Shown here piece after piece: positions 40,417-50,243 of a stretch of DNA of 64,000 bases. Location of the stretch: positions 6,200,001 to 6,264,000 of the forward strand of contig NZ_CP108095.1 in assembly GCF_036194065.1 (NCBI RefSeq). Direction: 5' to 3'. Both the position numbers and the translations under genes were made by a program. The notes beneath the pieces are model-generated. The model saw only the letters and a program-made list of their open reading frames with translations, made no database searches and was not told where the DNA came from. Position 1 is the stretch's first letter, and each line of letters begins with the position of its first letter. This stretch comes from Streptomyces sp. NBC_00239. GTDB taxonomy: Bacteria > Actinomycetota > Actinomycetes > Streptomycetales > Streptomycetaceae.

Positions 40417-41472
40417 TCAGCCGCCGGTGACGGGGCGGGCCGCGGGATTGCGGGCGGCGCGCTCGGCGTGCACCGGGCGGCGGCTGCCGGCCGGGGTCAC
40501 CGGGGTCCGCTCGGAGCGGATGAGGTGCGGCCGGGCGGCGAGGTGCGGGGTGAGGTGCGGGCCGGGGCGGCCGGCCGGCGCGTGGCCGGCCGTGGCGGCC
40601 GCGGGCTGCAGACCGGCGGCCTCGTCCTCGGCGGGCACGGCGACCCGCTGGGCGAGGACCTTCGCGCGGGCCGCGAACGCCCCGGCCGGGACCGGCGCGC
40701 CGGAGCCGCGGGCCGTGCGGCTGCGCAGCAGGTCGCGTACGTCGAAGACGAGGGCTTCGGCGCGGGCGATCGCCGGCTCGAACCAGGGCAGCGCGAGCAG
40801 GATCAGCAGCCCGGCGGCCCAGCCCAGCAGCACGTCGCTGACCCAGTGGGTGCCGAGGTAGACCGTGGTGGCGCCGACGCTGAGCGCGACGACCGCCGAG
40901 AGCACCGACAGGTTGCGCCGGGTGCGGACGGTCGAGGCCAGGTAGGCGAGGATGCCCCAGGTCACGACGGCGTTGGCGGTGTGGCCGGAAGGAAATATAT
41001 CGCCGCCCGCGAAGAGTTCGGCCGAGCCGATCTGGGTGGCGTAGTGCGGACCGAGCCGTCCCAGACCGAGCTTGACCGCGCCGACGGTGGCGTTGAGGAG
41101 GAGCAGTGCGACGCCGAGGGTGATCAGCGGGCGCAGGGTGTGCTGGCGCCAGGAGCGCCAGCCGAGCCAGGCGGCGACCATCACCGCGGTGGGTCCGCGC
41201 TGGCCGAGCACGACGAGGTAGTCGAGGAAGGCGTGCAGTTCGGGCCACTGCTCGTACGGCCGCCAGAACATGATCTGCCAGTCCAGCCGCACCAGCCACG
41301 AGGTGGTCAGCACGGCGACGATGATCGCGAGATAGAACGCGAGCGTGGCGCCGAAGAGCACCACGCGGTGCCGGCTCATCCGCGGTACTTGCAGATGAGC
41401 CGGTCGTTCGGGTTCACGGTCCAGGCGGGCGAAGACCCGCTCCAGACGGGTGAAGATTTGGTCGGTACGCAC
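40417..41472 (-). CDS. PAP2-superfamily membrane phosphatase
   Basis: 351 aa from the GTG at 41472. There are about six membrane segments (residues 35-240). The phosphatase motifs are KLGLGRLGP (about 130), FPSGHTAN (about 160, catalytic His) and YLGTHWVSD (about 210). Members dephosphorylate lipid phosphates such as undecaprenyl pyrophosphate or phosphatidic acid at the membrane. The last about 95 residues are a disordered Ala/Pro/Arg-rich cytoplasmic tail, longer than usual. Confidence 0.92.
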   Translation of the reverse strand: MRTDQIFTRLERVFARLDREPERPAHLQVPRMSRHRVVLFGATLAFYLAIIVAVLTTSWLVRLDWQIMFWRPYEQWPELHAFLDYLVVLGQRGPTAVMVAAWLGWRSWRQHTLRPLITLGVALLLLNATVGAVKLGLGRLGPHYATQIGSAELFAGGDIFPSGHTANAVVTWGILAYLASTVRTRRNLSVLSAVVALSVGATTVYLGTHWVSDVLLGWAAGLLILLALPWFEPAIARAEALVFDVRDLLRSRTARGSGAPVPAGAFAARAKVLAQRVAVPAEDEAAGLQPAAATAGHAPAGRPGPHLTPHLAARPHLIRSERTPVTPAGSRRPVHAERAARNPAARPVTGG

Positions 41473-41734
41473 TCAATCGACGTTACCGCGCGGGCGTGCA
41501 CGACCCGGACGAATCGCTGGGTTTGTGATGACCATGTGATGTGGAGTAGGTCTCACGGGGGGCTTATTCCCGATAATCCGAGAGATCTCCGGTCCATCGT
41601 GAACCAAGGTTCGAGAATTCCCGAGAAGACTTACACGGACTTTAATGGATCCCGGAAATGTCTTTACCGGTCATATTCGGAATTCATCGCTCCGTTATGC
41701 AAGGCGGTCGGCCCGCCGCGACGGCCGTGCCGGC
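41473..41734. other. Low-GC intergenic stretch between PAP2 and GT-C genes
   Basis: From about 41520 to 41700 the base composition drops well below the surrounding coding DNA, with GAATTC-type and TTTAATGG-type runs rare in this window. It includes the PAP2 promoter. I find no open frame with support and no tRNA. Confidence 0.5.
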
Positions 41735-42895
41735 CTACGGGGGCCCCGAGCCGTTCAGCCAGAACGCCCCGTACGCCGCCGACGCCGCCGCGACGGCCGC
41801 CAGCACGCCAGCCGCCCGCCCGGTCCGCCACCGCGCCAGCGCCACCGCCGCCGGGAACACCAGCGGGAACGCCGGCAGCAGCAGCCGCGGCTTCGACCCG
41901 AAGTAGCCCGACGCGCACAGCGCCAGCGCCACCACGACCCCGGCGTACACCAGCAGCGCCGCCGGCTGCCGCTGCCGCAGGCACAGCCGGTACACCCACA
42001 GCACCAGAAGCACCCCGGCGATCAGCCCCAGCCCGGCCGCGAAGGCCGGCGACGCCAGCTTGCCGCCGATGAACCGGGCGAACGCCCAGCCGCCGTCGAA
42101 GCCGTTGCCCCAGCCGGCCTGCACGTCCAGGTAGCCCAGCACCCCGTCCCCGGTGCGCGCCCCCACCCACAGCACGTACCCGGCCGCCCCGAGCGGCGCC
42201 AGCAGCATGCCGGCGAACTGCCGCCGCGACCGCTCCCCGCGCCGCCGGGCGAGCAGGGCCGCCACCCAGACCGCGGCCACCACGGCCGCGCCCACCGGCC
42301 GGGTCAGCCCGGCCGCCGAGGCCAGCAGGCCCGCCGCCACCCAGCGCCCGGTCAGCGCGCAGTACAGCGACCAGGCCGCCAGCGCCGTGAACAGCGACTC
42401 GCTGTACGCCATCGACTGCACGATGCCGACCGGCAGTGCCGCCCAGACCACCGCCGCCATCACACCGGCCCGCCGCCCCCACAGGAGGTCGGCCACCGCG
42501 AAGACGCCCCAGGCCGCCGCCAGCGAGGCGGTCCACGCGACGACCAGCCCCGCGGACCCGTACGACAGCCCGGTCACCGCCGACACCGCCCGCTCCAGCC
42601 AGGGCAGCAGCGGGAAGAAGGCCAGGTTCGAGTGCACGTCCCCGTTGGGGAGCGCCACCTCGTACCCGTAGCCGCCGCCCGCCACCCGGGCGTACCAGAG
42701 CGAGTCCCAGCGGGCCGAGAGGAGGGTGTGCGCACTGCTGCCGGCGGCCGCGCTCCACCCGGCCAGCACGGCGAGGCCGAGCGCGCGGACGGCGGCGAAG
42801 CCCAGCAGGGCGGGGGCCGCCCGGCGCAGGGAGGGCGGGGCGGAGGCCGGCGGCGGGTGCGGCGATGCGGGTCGGGCGAGATCGGTCACGGGCAT
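41735..42895 (-). CDS. GT-C mannosyltransferase-like membrane protein (PIG-V related)
   Basis: 386 aa from the ATG at 42895; the ribosome site is weak and a longer frame to 43105 is possible. There are about eight to ten membrane segments. The first lumenal-type loop has the acidic motif SARWDSLWYARVAGGGYG (about residues 53-70), where the Asp is the expected catalytic base, and SNLAFFPLLPWLERAV follows; both are typical of the PIG-V-like dolichol-phosphate-dependent mannosyltransferase family. It probably glycosylates proteins or lipids at the outer face of the membrane. Confidence 0.8.
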   Translation of the reverse strand: MPVTDLARPASPHPPPASAPPSLRRAAPALLGFAAVRALGLAVLAGWSAAAGSSAHTLLSARWDSLWYARVAGGGYGYEVALPNGDVHSNLAFFPLLPWLERAVSAVTGLSYGSAGLVVAWTASLAAAWGVFAVADLLWGRRAGVMAAVVWAALPVGIVQSMAYSESLFTALAAWSLYCALTGRWVAAGLLASAAGLTRPVGAAVVAAVWVAALLARRRGERSRRQFAGMLLAPLGAAGYVLWVGARTGDGVLGYLDVQAGWGNGFDGGWAFARFIGGKLASPAFAAGLGLIAGVLLVLWVYRLCLRQRQPAALLVYAGVVVALALCASGYFGSKPRLLLPAFPLVFPAAVALARWRTGRAAGVLAAVAAASAAYGAFWLNGSGPP

Positions 42896-43148
42896 GATTA
42901 TCGGTGGCCGCACAGCGGGAACACGGGCCGTGACCAGGCGTGTACGCGCCGGGAGGGCAGTGGCGTACGCCACACCCCGGCTGTCACAAGCGTGAGAGCT
43001 TGACCACGTGAACCACAGGCGAACTCGCGTACGCTGACGGTTCCTCGCGTGCCGGTGCCGGACCCCGCAGGACGCCGCCGACTTCCCCGGGCGGCACAAC
43101 GTCAACGCTGGTCCGCCGAGTGCGAGGGATCACTTGGGAGGTACGTAC

Positions 43149-44924
43149 ATGTCAGGGACGAACACGGCCGGAACCCGTCGGAGCACCCCCTGGCAGCGGC
43201 TGAACGACGCCGCCGGCGGAGCCAACCGCTGGGTCGTCCTGATCGTCCTGTGCGTCAGCCTCCTCCTCGTCGCCCTCGACGCCACGATCCTCCACGTCGC
43301 CGTCCCGGCGGTCACCGCCGACCTGCGCCCCGGCTCCATCGAGCTGCTGTGGATCGTCGACGCCTACCCCCTGGTCTGCGCCTCGCTGCTGATCCTCTTC
43401 GGCACCCTCGGCGACCGGGTCGGCCGCCGCCGGATCCTGCTCCTCGGCTACGGCCTGTTCGGCGCGGCCTCCGCCATCGCCGCCTTCGCGACCGACGCGC
43501 AGGTGCTGATCGCCGCCCGGGTGCTGCTCGGCATCGGCGGGGCGATGATCATGCCCGCCACCCTGTCGATCATCCGGCAGGTCTTTCCCGACCGCCGCGA
43601 ACGCGCGGTCGCCATCGGCGTCTGGACCGCGGTCGCCGCGGTCGGCGCGGCCACCGGACCGGTCCTCGGCGGCTTCCTCGTCGAGAACTTCTGGTGGGGC
43701 TCCGTCTTCCTCATCAACATCCCGCTGATGGCGCTCCTGCTGCCGGCCGCCCGCTGGCTGCTGTCCGAATCGCGCGGCTCCACCGACGGACCCTGGGACG
43801 TGCTGGGCGCGCTCACGGCGGCCGCCGGCATCCTCGGCGTGGTCCTCGGAGTCAAGCGGGCAGGCGCCGACCAGAGCCTCCTCGGTGCGCAGGCCCTAGT
43901 CCCGCTGCTGCTCGGCGCCCTGCTGCTGGTGCTCTTCGTGCGCCGGCAGAAGCGGCGCGCGCACCCGCTCGTCGACATCGGGATGTTCGCCCGCGTCACC
44001 TTCTCCACCTCCGTCGGCTGCATCGTCCTCGCCATGCTGGCCCTGGTCGGCCTGGAGCTCATCGCCGTCCAGTACCTCCAGCTGGTGCTCGGCCTGAGCC
44101 CTCTCCAGACCGGCCTGCGGCTGCTGCCGCTCACCTTCGCGGCCATGGCCGCCGGCGTCCTCGGCTCGTGGACGCTGCACCGGGTCGGCCCCCGGCTGAT
44201 GGTCTCCCTCGGCTTCGCCCTCACCGCGCTCGCCGTCCTGCTGCTGACCCTGATGGGCCAGCACGACCGGCCGCTGCTGCTCACCGTCGGCTTCGTGCTG
44301 CTCGGCTTCGGCCTCCAGACCACCCTCTTCGGCGCCTACGAGTCCATGCTCAGCGAGGCCCCCGCCCAGCAGGCGGGCGGCGCCGCGGCCATCGGCGAGA
44401 CCTCGTACCAGCTCGGCGCGGGCATGGGCATCGCGCTGCTCGGCAGTGTCATGAACGCCGCCTACGCGCCCGGTCTGCGGGACGTTCCCGGGGTCTCGGC
44501 CGCCGACAGCGCCGGCGCCGCGCACTCGCTCGGCGAGGCGTACGAGATCGCCGCCGGGCTCGGCGGCGCCGCGGGTGAATCGCTCCACAGCGCGGCCCGT
44601 CACGCCTTCGTGCAGGGTCTGCACGTGACCCTGCTGGTCAGCGCCGCACTGCTGCTGCTCGGTGCGGCCGCCGCCCTGCGGCTGCCCCGCACCATGGACT
44701 GCGCCCAGGCGCAGGACGGGCCGGAGGGCACGGCCGGGCAGTGCGGTGCGGTCGCACTGCCCGCGCAGTCCCCGGCCGGCGTCGGCGCGGGCCCGGCGGC
44801 CGGTGGCGGCGCCGCAGCCGGGTCGGCCGGCCCGTCCGGTCAGCCCGGTCGGCGGGTCAAGGTGCCGGCCCCGGCACGCCGCGGTCCGGCCGAGCCGGCC
44901 CGCTCTGGACGCGCGGCACACTGA
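43149..44924 (+). CDS. MFS multidrug exporter, DHA2 (14-segment) type
   Basis: 591 aa from the ATG at 43149, with GGGAGG about 8 bp upstream. Fourteen membrane segments fit DHA2. Motif A is GDRVGRRRILLLGYG (about residues 88-102) and motif C-like PVLGGFL lies near 172. The inner loops resemble SmvA/LfrA quaternary-ammonium exporters. The last about 85 residues are a Gly/Ala/Pro-rich cytoplasmic tail. The divergent 253-bp gap upstream contains no gene; no TetR regulator is adjacent. Confidence 0.92.
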   Translation: MSGTNTAGTRRSTPWQRLNDAAGGANRWVVLIVLCVSLLLVALDATILHVAVPAVTADLRPGSIELLWIVDAYPLVCASLLILFGTLGDRVGRRRILLLGYGLFGAASAIAAFATDAQVLIAARVLLGIGGAMIMPATLSIIRQVFPDRRERAVAIGVWTAVAAVGAATGPVLGGFLVENFWWGSVFLINIPLMALLLPAARWLLSESRGSTDGPWDVLGALTAAAGILGVVLGVKRAGADQSLLGAQALVPLLLGALLLVLFVRRQKRRAHPLVDIGMFARVTFSTSVGCIVLAMLALVGLELIAVQYLQLVLGLSPLQTGLRLLPLTFAAMAAGVLGSWTLHRVGPRLMVSLGFALTALAVLLLTLMGQHDRPLLLTVGFVLLGFGLQTTLFGAYESMLSEAPAQQAGGAAAIGETSYQLGAGMGIALLGSVMNAAYAPGLRDVPGVSAADSAGAAHSLGEAYEIAAGLGGAAGESLHSAARHAFVQGLHVTLLVSAALLLLGAAAALRLPRTMDCAQAQDGPEGTAGQCGAVALPAQSPAGVGAGPAAGGGAAAGSAGPSGQPGRRVKVPAPARRGPAEPARSGRAAH

Positions 44925-44948
44925 GCCGTAACGTCGGCACCGAAACCT

Positions 44949-44972
44949 GGAAACTTACACTGCTAGTTTTCG
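44949..44972. promoter_or_regulatory. Candidate operator/promoter of the acyl-CoA dehydrogenase
   Basis: AT-rich block with an imperfect inverted repeat, GAAACT and AGTTTTC separated by TACACTGCT-like sequence, 22 bp upstream of the start. This shape is usual for TetR-type sites; no dedicated regulator is adjacent. Confidence 0.3.
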
Positions 44973-44994
44973 TGTGCCGCCGGGAGGCCCCGCC

Positions 44995-46179
44995 GTGTCT
45001 TCATCGTCCATGCCGGCTTTCGTACCCGCCGATCCGCTCGGCCTCGACGACCTGCTCAGCCCCGAGGACCTCGCGGTCCGCGACACCGTGCGCGGCTGGG
45101 CCGCCGACCGCGTGCTCCCGCACATCGCCGGCTGGTACGAGACCGGCGAGCTGCCGATCCGCGAACTGGCCCGCGAGCTCGGCGCCCTCGGCGCCCTCGG
45201 CATGTCCCTGGAGGGCTACGGCTGCGCCGGCGCGAGCGCCGTCCAGTACGGCCTGGCCTGCCTGGAGCTGGAGGCCGCCGACTCCGGCATCCGCTCGCTG
45301 GTCTCCGTACAGGGCTCGCTGGCCATGTACGCCATCCACCGGTACGGATCCGAGGAGCAGAAGCAGCGCTGGCTGCCCGGCATGGCCGCCGGCGAGCTGA
45401 TCGGCTGCTTCGGCCTCACCGAGCCCGACGTCGGCTCGGACCCCGCCGCCATGCGCACGTACGCGAAGAAGGACGGCACCGACTGGGTGCTGACGGGCCG
45501 CAAGATGTGGATCACCAACGGCTCGGTGGCCGCCGTGGCCGTGGTCTGGGCCCAGACCGACGAGGGCATCCGCGGCTTCGCCGTGCCCACGGACACGCCC
45601 GGCTTCTCGGCGCCCGAGATCAAGCACAAGTGGTCGCTGCGCGCCTCGGTCACCAGCGAGCTGGTCATGGACGAGGTCCGGCTGCCCGCCGACGCGGTGC
45701 TCCCCGGTGTCACCGGGCTCAAGGGCCCCCTCGGCTGCCTGAGCCACGCCCGGTACGGGATCGTGTGGGGCTCGATGGGCGCGGCGCGCGCCAGTTTCGA
45801 GTCGGCGCTCGACTACGCGAAGACGCGCGAGCAGTTCGGCCGGCCGATCGGCGGTTTCCAGCTGACCCAGGCCAAGCTCGCGGACATGGCGCTCGAACTG
45901 CACAAGGGCGTCCTGCTGGCCCACCACCTGGGCCTGCGCATGGACGCGGGACGGTTGCGGCCGGAGCAGGTCAGCTTCGGCAAGCTCAACAACGTGCGCG
46001 AGGCCATCGAGATCTGCCGCACCGCGCGCACCATCCTCGGCGCGAACGGCATCTCCCTGGAGTACCCGGTGATGCGGCACGCGACCAACCTCGAATCGGT
46101 CCTCACCTACGAGGGCACCGTCGAGATGCACCAGCTGGTGCTGGGCAAGGCACTCACCGGGCTCGACGCCTTCCGGTGA
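44995..46179 (+). CDS. Acyl-CoA dehydrogenase, glutaryl-CoA dehydrogenase-like
   Basis: 394 aa from the GTG at 44995, with CGGGAGG at 44981-44987. FAD-binding block CFGLTEPDVGSDPAAM (about 132-147) and WITNGS are conserved, and the catalytic base is the Glu of LTYEGTVEMHQL (about residue 373), matching glutaryl-CoA dehydrogenases. It oxidises acyl-CoA (or oxidatively decarboxylates glutaryl-CoA) in lysine/tryptophan or fatty-acid breakdown. It is convergent with sepF (9-bp gap). Confidence 0.93.
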   Translation: MSSSSMPAFVPADPLGLDDLLSPEDLAVRDTVRGWAADRVLPHIAGWYETGELPIRELARELGALGALGMSLEGYGCAGASAVQYGLACLELEAADSGIRSLVSVQGSLAMYAIHRYGSEEQKQRWLPGMAAGELIGCFGLTEPDVGSDPAAMRTYAKKDGTDWVLTGRKMWITNGSVAAVAVVWAQTDEGIRGFAVPTDTPGFSAPEIKHKWSLRASVTSELVMDEVRLPADAVLPGVTGLKGPLGCLSHARYGIVWGSMGAARASFESALDYAKTREQFGRPIGGFQLTQAKLADMALELHKGVLLAHHLGLRMDAGRLRPEQVSFGKLNNVREAIEICRTARTILGANGISLEYPVMRHATNLESVLTYEGTVEMHQLVLGKALTGLDAFR

Positions 46180-46188
46180 GCACCCCGC

Positions 46189-46632
46189 TCAGCTCTGGTT
46201 GAAGAAGCCGTCCTGGCCGCGGTGCCCGCTCTCGCTGACGATCTGGGTGTCGGCCGGGGTCAGCAGGAAGACCCTGGTCGCCACCCGCTCGATCGAGCCG
46301 CGCAGACCGAAGGTGAGGCCGGCCGCGAAGTCGACCACGCGCTTGGCGTCGGTCGGGTCCATGGAGGAGAGGTTGACGATGACCGGGACGCCGTCGCGGA
46401 ACAGCTCGCCGATCCCGCGGGCGTCGCGGAAGCCGTCCGGGGTGACCGTGGCGATCCGGCGGCCCTGCACGACGGCGGAGTCCGACGCCACCCGCACCCG
46501 CGGGTCGGTCACCCACGCCTCGGGCTGCTGCGGGCCGTGGGCAGCCTCCGCGTACTCGTCGTCGTAGTACCGCTCGTCGTCGCTGTCCTCGACGAGACCC
46601 AGCCAGGCACTGGCCTTGCGCACCGAACCCAT
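46189..46632 (-). CDS. sepF: SepF-family cell division protein (second-copy type)
   Basis: 147 aa from the ATG at 46632, with AAAGGAGG upstream. The short N-terminal amphipathic segment ([11 protein letters not shown]) is expected to bind membrane; an acidic linker ([13 protein letters not shown]) and the SepF core (about 62-135, [24 protein letters not shown]) follow. SepF ties FtsZ filaments to the membrane. Streptomycetes carry several paralogues; this one is not beside ftsZ, so it is probably the SepF2 type that works with dynamin-like proteins in sporulation septa. Confidence 0.9.
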   Translation of the reverse strand: MGSVRKASAWLGLVEDSDDERYYDDEYAEAAHGPQQPEAWVTDPRVRVASDSAVVQGRRIATVTPDGFRDARGIGELFRDGVPVIVNLSSMDPTDAKRVVDFAAGLTFGLRGSIERVATRVFLLTPADTQIVSESGHRGQDGFFNQS

Positions 46633-46911
46633 GGACGCCTCCTTTCACCGCGGTCTGTTCTTGGTTCTGCACTCCCTATGGTCGTCCATGATGCTGACAG
46701 CGCGCCAAGTGGATAGCCGCCGCGCACAGGATTCGTGACGGTTCTGGTGCAGAACATCCGCTGCACCGTCAAGGTGCCGCACGCCTACGGCTGCTGACTG
46801 AGTGAAAATACGACGCATCGCTCCATGCGGGTGATGAGGCGGGCGTACGGGTGAACGAGGAGCCTCGGTACGATGCCCCGCACGCGCGCGCACGACACAC
46901 GGGGGAGCGCA

Positions 46912-48072
46912 ATGTTCGGCATCGTCAGGCCCTGCACGCACCGGCTCGGGGAACGCTTCAAAGCCGAGTGGACGGCCCATCTCTGCGGTCTCTGCCTGGC
47001 ACTTCGCGGTGACCACGGCCAGTTCGCCCGGCTCGTCACCAACTACGACGGGCTGCTGGTATCCGTCCTGACGGAGGCTCAGGCCGGTCCGGACCTGCGG
47101 ACCCGGCGCACCGCCGGACCCTGCCCGCTGCGCGGCATGCGCAGCGCCCCGGTCGCCCGCGGCGAGGGCGCCCGGCTCGCGGCCGCCGTCTCCCTGGTGC
47201 TGGCCTCGGCGAAGGTACGGGACCACGTCGCCGACCGGGACGGGCTGTTGGCGCGCGCCCCCCTCGCGGTGGCCGCCCGCCGGGTCGCCCGCTCCTGGGA
47301 CCGGGCCGGGGCCCGCACCGGCGCCTCCCTCGGCTTCGACACCGCGGTCCTCGTCGACGCCGTGGACCGGCAGGCGGGCATCGAGGTGCTGGCCGGGATC
47401 GGCACCCCGGTGCTCGCCGTCACCGAGCCCACCGAGACCGCGACCGCGGCCGCCTTCGCGCATACCGCGCAACTCGCCGGCAGGCCCGGCAACGCCGCCG
47501 CGCTCGCCGAGGCCGGCCGGCTCTTCGGGCGGCTCGCCCACCTCCTCGACGCCGTCGAGGACCGGGAGGCGGACGCCCGGGCCGGCGCCTGGAACCCCCT
47601 CACCGCCACCGGCACCCCGCTCACCGAGGCCCGGCGGCTGTGCGACGACGCCCTGCACGGCATCCGGCTCGCCCTCAAGGACGCCGAGTTCGCGGACGCG
47701 GGACTGGCCCACCGGCTGCTCGTCCACGAACTGCGCACCTCGGTGGACCGCGCCTTCGGCACGGCCGGGTGCGCCCACACGGCCGCCGCGGGGTCCGACG
47801 GGCCGCGGGGCCAGGCGGGTCCGACGGTCGCTTCGGGGCCGGGCTTCGGCCCGCCGCCGGTGATGCCGCCGCCGCAGAAGCCGCGGCGCGGACTGCTGGA
47901 AGGCTGCGCGGTCGCGGTCGGGCTGTTCTGCACGTGCCGGCTGTGCTGCACGGACCACGAGGGCCCGTGGTCGCGCAAGAAGCGCGACGCGTGGTGCGAC
48001 GGATGCGGCGACTGCAACTGCAACTGCGACGGCTGCTGCTGCGACGGGTGCTGCTGCGACTGCAACTGCTGA
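46912..48072 (+). CDS. DUF5685 protein with Cys-rich C-terminal tail
   Basis: 386 aa from the ATG at 46912, preceded by GGGGGAG. The N terminus MFGIVRPCTHRLGERFKAEW and the CGLCLALRGDHGQ block are the family hallmarks, followed by a helical domain (about 25-280). A Pro-rich linker leads to a tail in which about 20 of the last 70 residues are Cys, ending CCCDGCCCDCNC. The family's function is unknown. The tail suggests metal binding or membrane anchoring. Confidence 0.88.
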   Translation: MFGIVRPCTHRLGERFKAEWTAHLCGLCLALRGDHGQFARLVTNYDGLLVSVLTEAQAGPDLRTRRTAGPCPLRGMRSAPVARGEGARLAAAVSLVLASAKVRDHVADRDGLLARAPLAVAARRVARSWDRAGARTGASLGFDTAVLVDAVDRQAGIEVLAGIGTPVLAVTEPTETATAAAFAHTAQLAGRPGNAAALAEAGRLFGRLAHLLDAVEDREADARAGAWNPLTATGTPLTEARRLCDDALHGIRLALKDAEFADAGLAHRLLVHELRTSVDRAFGTAGCAHTAAAGSDGPRGQAGPTVASGPGFGPPPVMPPPQKPRRGLLEGCAVAVGLFCTCRLCCTDHEGPWSRKKRDAWCDGCGDCNCNCDGCCCDGCCCDCNC

Positions 48073-48203
48073 GCTCCGGTCGGGTCGCCCGGGCCGCCGT
48101 GGACGTGCGCGTGGTCCGGCTGCCGCGGCACGGCGCCGGACGACACGCCGCGCCGAACGACACGCCGAGCCGGTGTCCGGGCGCTCCTGAGGCCCGGTCA
48201 GCT

Positions 48204-48235
48204 GCCGTACGGGAGCGGGCGCGAGCCCGTACGGC
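48204..48235 (+). terminator. Candidate terminator after DUF5685
   Basis: Perfect 10-bp stem (GCCGTACGGG and complement) with a 12-nt loop, between the DUF5685 stop and the DUF1684 start. Confidence 0.5.
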
Positions 48236-48280
48236 GTACTCCGGGATGCCTGTACCGGCCGGTGTGGAAATGTGACCGGC

Positions 48281-49129
48281 ATGATCGACGACATCCACGG
48301 CGGCGACGCGTACACCGCCTGGCAGCACTGGCACGAACAGCGGGTGGACACCGTGTCCGCCCCCTACGGACCGCTCTCGCTGACCGCGACCCACTGGCTC
48401 GCCGACTATCCGGAGGGTCGCCTTCCGGCCGTTCCGGGCCGGTGGACCGAGACCGGCGGCGGCGTGGCCGTGACCGCCGCCGCGGCCGACGGCATCACCC
48501 TGGACGGCCGCCCCCTCGACAACGCTGACGGCGCGGAAGGCGCGGACGTCGGGGTCGTGCTCGGCGCCGGCCGGCACCCGGCCGCCGCCGCCCGCCTCGC
48601 GCACGGCGAGCGCCACCTGGTGGTGCTGCGCCGCGAAGGGCAGTGGGGGGTGCGGGTCTTCGACCCGCGGGCGCCGGCCCGCGCGGCCTTCCAGGGCATC
48701 GAGGCCACCCCGCACCGCAAGGACTGGGTCCTCACCGGCACGTTCCGGCCGTTCGACGCGCAGCGGACCGTGGAGGTGATGAACGCGGACGGCCGCTCGC
48801 GCGGGCTCGGCCTCGGCGGCGAGCTCACCTTCCGCCACGCGGGCACCGAGCACACCCTCCAGGTCGCCGTGGACGCGGACACCGGCGGGCTGTGGGCGGT
48901 GTTCGGCGACGCCACCGGCGGTTCCACCAGCTATCGCTTCCGCTTCCTCAAGCCCGCCGCGCCCGACGCCGCCGGCTCCGTCACCGTCGACTTCAACCGG
49001 GCGCTGCTGCCGCCCTGCGCCTTCGCGGACCACTTCATCTGCCCGTTCCCGCCGCCCGGGAACACCCTGCCGTTCCCCGTCGACGCGGGCGAGCGACGGC
49101 TGAAAGGCGCCCTTGCGGAGCAAAACTGA
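48281..49129 (+). CDS. DUF1684 protein
   Basis: 282 aa from the ATG at 48281; a GTG at 48272 is the alternative. The family blocks are AWQHWHEQRVDTVSAPYGPL (start), HRKDWVLTGTFRPFD (about 150), STSYRFRFL and the C-terminal VDFNRALLPPCAFADHFICP with FPPPGNTLPFPVDAGE. DUF1684 proteins are cytosolic beta-rich proteins of unknown role; all motifs look intact. Confidence 0.9.
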   Translation: MIDDIHGGDAYTAWQHWHEQRVDTVSAPYGPLSLTATHWLADYPEGRLPAVPGRWTETGGGVAVTAAAADGITLDGRPLDNADGAEGADVGVVLGAGRHPAAAARLAHGERHLVVLRREGQWGVRVFDPRAPARAAFQGIEATPHRKDWVLTGTFRPFDAQRTVEVMNADGRSRGLGLGGELTFRHAGTEHTLQVAVDADTGGLWAVFGDATGGSTSYRFRFLKPAAPDAAGSVTVDFNRALLPPCAFADHFICPFPPPGNTLPFPVDAGERRLKGALAEQN

Positions 49130-49195
49130 CGCCGCAACACTCCCGAGCAGCGCACCCCCACCACGGGCCCCCGATCCCCCCAGGGAGGACGACAA

Positions 49196-50083
49196 GTGAG
49201 GCTCAAGCGCATCACCCCCACCCGGCTCGCGGCGCTCGGCGCCGCCGTCGCCGCCGTTGCCGCACTGACCACCCCCGCCGGCGCCGCCGGCTCGGACGCG
49301 GACCGGGGCGGCTACTCCGCCGACCGGCTCGCCGCCGTCGGAGCCTCGGTCCTGCGGGCCGACGTCGGCGGTACCGCCTGGCACACCGACCCCGCCACCG
49401 GCACCCTCGTGGTCGCCGCCGACTCCACCGTGACCAAGGCCGAACTCGCCAGAATCCGGCGGGAGGCCGGCGCGGACGCCGGCGCCCTGCGGATCGAGCG
49501 CATCCCCGGCAAGCTGTCCCGGCTGCTGGCCGGAGGCGACGCGATCTACGCTTCCAGCTGGCGCTGCTCGCTCGGATTCAACGTCCGCAGCGGCAGCACG
49601 TACTACCTCCTGACGGCCGGTCACTGCACCGACGGCGCCGGCACCTGGTACACCAGCTCGGCCCGCACCACCGCGATCGGGCCGACCGTCGGATCCAGCT
49701 TCCCCGGCAACGACTACGGGCTGGTCCGCTACGACAACGCGTCCCTGGCCCACCCGGGCGCGGTCGGCAGCCAGGACATCACCGGCGCCGTGAACGCGAC
49801 CGTGAACATGTCGGTGACCCGGCGCGGCTCGACCACCGGCACCCACAGCGGCCGGGTCACGGGCCTCAACGCCACCGTCAACTACGGCGGCGGCGACGTC
49901 GTGTACGGGATGATCCGCACCAACGTCTGCGCCGAACCGGGCGACAGCGGCGGGTCCCTCTACTCCGGCAGCCAGGCCGTCGGCCTGACCTCGGGCGGCA
50001 GCGGTGACTGCTCGTTCGGCGGCACCACCTTCTTCCAGCCGGTCACCGAGGCGCTCGCCGCGTACGGGGTGAGCGTGTACTGA
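49196..50083 (+). CDS. Secreted S1 serine protease, streptogrisin/alpha-lytic type
   Basis: 295 aa from the GTG at 49196. A Sec signal peptide (ending about residue 30, TTPAGA) and an alpha-lytic-type pro-region (about 31-115, [19 protein letters not shown]) precede the mature chymotrypsin fold. The catalytic triad is visible: His in LTAGHC, Asp in GNDYGLVRY and Ser in EPGDSGGSL. Two disulfide pairs are expected (RCSLGF with [14 protein letters not shown] with GDCSF). It degrades extracellular protein. Confidence 0.95.
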   Translation: MRLKRITPTRLAALGAAVAAVAALTTPAGAAGSDADRGGYSADRLAAVGASVLRADVGGTAWHTDPATGTLVVAADSTVTKAELARIRREAGADAGALRIERIPGKLSRLLAGGDAIYASSWRCSLGFNVRSGSTYYLLTAGHCTDGAGTWYTSSARTTAIGPTVGSSFPGNDYGLVRYDNASLAHPGAVGSQDITGAVNATVNMSVTRRGSTTGTHSGRVTGLNATVNYGGGDVVYGMIRTNVCAEPGDSGGSLYSGSQAVGLTSGGSGDCSFGGTTFFQPVTEALAAYGVSVY

Positions 50084-50243
50084 GCCACGGCACTCCCTGA
50101 CCCGGGGCCCCGCCCCGGCGCACTCGGCGCGTTCGGCCCTCCGGCCCCTCGCACCCTCATGCGCCCCTGGACGTTCTCCCGCCTTCTGGGAGGATGTCCG
50201 GGGGCGTGCGTGCGCGGGGGCGGCTGACGGGGGGACTGCCGGG

